A stretch of DNA of 64,000 bases, taken from positions 310,001-374,000 of the forward strand of contig NZ_BMMP01000002.1 of NCBI RefSeq assembly GCF_014645895.1. The letters are read 5' to 3'. How positions within the stretch are numbered: position 1 is the first letter of the stretch; every line of letters begins with the position of its first letter. The notes below the pieces were generated by a model. It had not been told where the DNA came from, ran no database searches, and worked only from the letters and a program-made list of their open reading frames with translations. A program made the translations under genes and the position numbers. Shown here piece after piece: positions 62,501 through 64,000 of the stretch. The stretch is from Streptomyces daqingensis (GTDB lineage: Bacteria; Actinomycetota; Actinomycetes; Streptomycetales; Streptomycetaceae).

Positions 62501-64000
62501 ACGTCAGGTGGCCCGCCTCGTCGTAGCCGTAGGACTTGAGCTGCTGGTCCGTTCCGTCCGGCGCCCCTCCCGCCAGGGACAGGGCACGGATCCGTCCGCC
62601 CTGGCACTGGAACTTCAGCTCGTAGCCGCCGGAGTGGGTGACGGAATGCGGCGCGCCGGTCTCGTCGTCCCACTCGAACGACGCCCAGCCGCCGGTCTCT
62701 TCGCCGAGCGCGGCGATGCGTGCGACGCCGTCACCGCCGGGTGCGGCGCCTTCCGGGGCGGCGAAGGTACGCGTCACGCCACTGACCGGATCGGTGAGGG
62801 TGTACGAGCCGTCGACGCGGCGGTCCAGTGGCCAGGGCAGGCCCTCCTCGGGGAGGACGGGAACGCCCGGCGCGGGGTGCGGGTAGGGGCGGGCGCTGCC
62901 GTCGGCGGAGACATAGACGACGCCTTCCGCGTCCACCTCCAGCCGCTCGTCGAGAGTCGAGGCCCAGGCGGGACCGAACCAGCCGCCGAGGCGGTACGCG
63001 GACTCGAAGGTGCGGGTGAGGGCCAGCGGGAAGGAACCGGGCAGCGCGGCGTCGGTCTCCTGGAGGACCATGCGCCCCGTGGCCATGTCCACCGGCTCGT
63101 TGCGCAGGACCTTGCAGTTGAACTGGCGGCGCAGATCGCTCAGCCGCTCCTTGAGCGTCTTCCGCGCGCCCTGCTCCGCGCCCTCCTTGATGCCGTGTTT
63201 CAGGGCGCCCTTGAGTCCGCCTTTCGCGGCTCCGCCCGCGCCCTTGCCGCCGGCGAGGTCGACGAGGAGCTTCCCGGCGGCCTCCCCGGGGTCGCGCCAG
63301 TTCTGGTTCTTGACCATTCCGACGAGGCGTTCGGGGTGGGCGGCGGTGGAGGCCAGGCCGGTGAGGACACCGTTCATGTTCTGCACGTACTGGCCGGGGT
63401 GGGTCATGTTGTACGGGTCCATCGGATTCAGCATCCGGGCCAGGCCCGCCATCTCGCTGACGCCCTTCAGCGCACCGCCCGCGATGTGCATGCCGTTCAG
63501 TGCCATGCCCTCGAACATGTCCCGGCCGGCCATCTTCACGGTCTCCCAGGCGCCGGGCAGCTCCGGGGCCTGCTCCACCAGTCCGCGCATGGCGTCCTTC
63601 GCGCGGCGCGCGGCGTCGTCGCGCTGGCTGCGCGCCTCGCGGACCATGTGCTGGGCGCGGTCCAGCCCGGCCTTGCCGGGGTCCTCGAACGGGGGCGGCT
63701 TCGGCCCGGGGTCCTGACCGGACTCGTTCTTGCGGTTCCAGGCGTCGGCCTTCGCGTTGTAGTCGTCGACTGCCTTGTCCGAGGCGGCTTTCGACTTCTT
63801 GTACAGGGCGACGGCCTCCTTGGCCTCCCCCTGGGCCCACTCCACGGTGGACGCGTACTGGACGATCTGCTTCCCGGCGGACTCGCAGGCGTCCGCCGCC
63901 TTGATCCAGAACTTCGGCTGCGGCTCGAACTCGGACCGGAAGGCCTCGCCCGCCTCGCCCTCCCAGCCGTGCACGTCGAGGCGCTTCAGGCCGGTGCCGA
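59583..64000 (-). CDS. RHS-repeat polymorphic toxin with nuclease-like C-terminal tip (5' end outside window)
   Basis: At least 1472 codons, open through the right edge. Visible order: helical WXG/EsxA-like N-region (HGWEGEAGEAFRSEFE, then coiled coil); DUF6531 (EPVDMATGRMVLQETDAALP); many YD repeats (for example YDEAGHLTSVSDSTGATLRY); the RHS core (LRFPGQYADPETGLHYNFHR, YLSQDPLGL); and a ~130-residue tip. The tip has RYEHHL, REFDGAF and WYEAKSG, an E...D...ExK arrangement of restriction-endonuclease-fold nucleases. Such proteins are exported, the YD shell encloses the tip, and the tip kills neighbours lacking immunity. The N-region hints at type VII-like secretion. Confidence 0.92.
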   Translation of the reverse strand, partial: GTGLKRLDVHGWEGEAGEAFRSEFEPQPKFWIKAADACESAGKQIVQYASTVEWAQGEAKEAVALYKKSKAASDKAVDDYNAKADAWNRKNESGQDPGPKPPPFEDPGKAGLDRAQHMVREARSQRDDAARRAKDAMRGLVEQAPELPGAWETVKMAGRDMFEGMALNGMHIAGGALKGVSEMAGLARMLNPMDPYNMTHPGQYVQNMNGVLTGLASTAAHPERLVGMVKNQNWRDPGEAAGKLLVDLAGGKGAGGAAKGGLKGALKHGIKEGAEQGARKTLKERLSDLRRQFNCKVLRNEPVDMATGRMVLQETDAALPGSFPLALTRTFESAYRLGGWFGPAWASTLDERLEVDAEGVVYVSADGSARPYPHPAPGVPVLPEEGLPWPLDRRVDGSYTLTDPVSGVTRTFAAPEGAAPGGDGVARIAALGEETGGWASFEWDDETGAPHSVTHSGGYELKFQCQGGRIRALSLAGGAPDGTDQQLKSYGYDEAGHLTSVSDSTGATLRYGVDERGRIVSWTDSNDRSFSYTYDDDDRCVFHTGEAGHLRTTFEYGLPSETPGHTTTRVTDSLGHTKHYLVDGKLRIAAETDANGGSTHTTYDAQHRPLTVTDPNGGTVRYTYDGVGRPLRAVLPDGGVITVEYDEHGRPVRRTDADGAEWRFARDERGLLTAVTDPAGSTTAYGYDARGHLASVTDPLGATSTVRCDRAGLPLQIAAPPTASGMGGPGGGATTYVRDAFGRPVTVTDPAGAVTRLEWTPEGRLVRRVDPGGEVHTWTYDGEGNCLTHTDPAGGETRYEYTHFDLRTAQTGPDGVRHTFAYDTELRLVQVANPQGLTWSYTYDPAGRLISETDFDDRTMQYGHDAGGGLAFRTNPAGQTISFSRDAMGRVTRKNADGDATDYSYDAAGRLISAHGPGVDLLCRRDKLGRVKDEAVNGRVLTHDYDALGRRTRRVTPAGTVTEYTYDAAGNRTSLTTNGHTLTFDHDESGRETSRSFGDSGLTFTSLWDPAGRLASQTIAGPVAGTVQRRTYRYRADSHLVGVEDQLNGTQLYDLDRAGRVTAVRAENWSETYAYDEAGNQTSADWPARHAGSDARGERSYSGTKLLTAGSVRYEYDDAGRAVLRQKSRLSKKPDTWRYVWDGEDHLTSVTTPDGVRWRYLYDPLGRRIAKQRLGEDGQRVLEQVDFTWDGPTLIEQTTTAPNLPDPVTLTWDHDGLRPLTQTERITDETTQAEIDSRFFAIATDLVGAPTELLDESGGIAWRTRSTLWGTTTWNADATAYTPLRFPGQYADPETGLHYNFHRHYDPTTARYLSQDPLGLDPSPNPVTYVHNPHFETDCLGLAPDDCPSRSSGSSGGRSAQLRGERYEHHLHDKLGGGGSFSEMGREFDGAFVDEVTGRGTWYEAKSGGFWDRLEGNQKAQGKFFSTEGQKQQIAASKGVEYIVISERRIPDRVTQWLDKKGIPWRIEPMD
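59998..60349 (-). repeat. RHS core direct repeat, copy A (inside the full-length gene)
   Basis: 352 bp shared with the three orphan modules. On the tip side the match stops right after the NPH codons (59998), whereas B, C and D share a further TWADPLGL segment. Confidence 0.93.

Overview
The window is chromosomal DNA from a high-GC actinomycete, most likely Streptomyces or a close relative. The support is the strong G/C bias at third codon positions, F420-dependent oxidoreductases, two XRE/DUF397 pairs, an SCO3242-type prenyltransferase, several apparently leaderless genes, and a tRNA-Leu(GAG) whose CCA end is not encoded. There is no rRNA, CRISPR array or replication origin. All functions come from reading the sequence; no database search was run.

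Layout, left half. 0-7 kb: an atypical Nramp-like transporter (cut by the left edge) divergent from a GntR/FCD regulator across a perfect 14-bp palindrome; a MITE-like element; two F420-type oxidoreductases; an amino-acid permease; an SRPBCC protein; an SDR reductase. 7-14.4 kb: small membrane, lipo- and hypothetical proteins, two convergent hotdog thioesterases, a kinase-like APH protein, a truncated DUF2238 relic and an XRE-TPR regulator. 14.7-17.5 kb: two secreted peptidases (subtilisin S8, carboxypeptidase M14). 17.7-19.7 kb: an XRE regulator, a tandemly duplicated DUF397 gene and a divergent anti-sigma-type ATPase. 19.8-25.1 kb: an amino-acid dehydrogenase, a Phd/PIN toxin-antitoxin pair and pntAB transhydrogenase. 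Then tRNA-Leu and an aldehyde dehydrogenase-like gene.

27.4-36.4 kb is an oxalate-catabolism locus. A sucCD pair diverges from oxc-frc-(ADP-forming acyl-CoA synthetase)-oxlT, with an inverted-repeat operator candidate between the arms and a 22-bp perfect terminator hairpin at the end. OxlT should exchange oxalate for formate, Frc moves CoA onto oxalate, Oxc releases CO2, and the two ATP-linked CoA ligases probably prime or recycle CoA esters.

37.3-49.8 kb is a long minus-strand cluster. Eight genes with tiny gaps or 1-7 bp overlaps form an Ebo-like operon: inositol-3-phosphate synthase, UbiA prenyltransferase, TIM-barrel epimerase, EboA, TatD-type hydrolase, EboE, alkaline-phosphatase superfamily protein and a Tat-exported TIM-barrel protein. 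Upstream are a secreted PQQ-type sugar dehydrogenase and a secreted ThuA-DUF1080 protein. The set looks like a pathway for a prenylated cyclitol or oxidised-sugar metabolite whose product I cannot name.

50.4-54.6 kb holds a second XRE/DUF397 pair (the DUF397 motif is doubled inside one protein), a BBE-type FAD oxidase, small hypotheticals and a GNAT acetyltransferase. 55.1-64 kb is a polymorphic-toxin island. A very large RHS protein runs off the right edge and ends in a nuclease-like tip followed by its immunity gene. Downstream are three orphan cassettes, each a ~0.3-kb copy of the RHS core fused to a different toxin tip and followed by a different immunity gene, plus a decayed fifth core fragment. 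This is the most striking system in the window: a recombination-ready toxin reservoir showing both intact and decaying modules.
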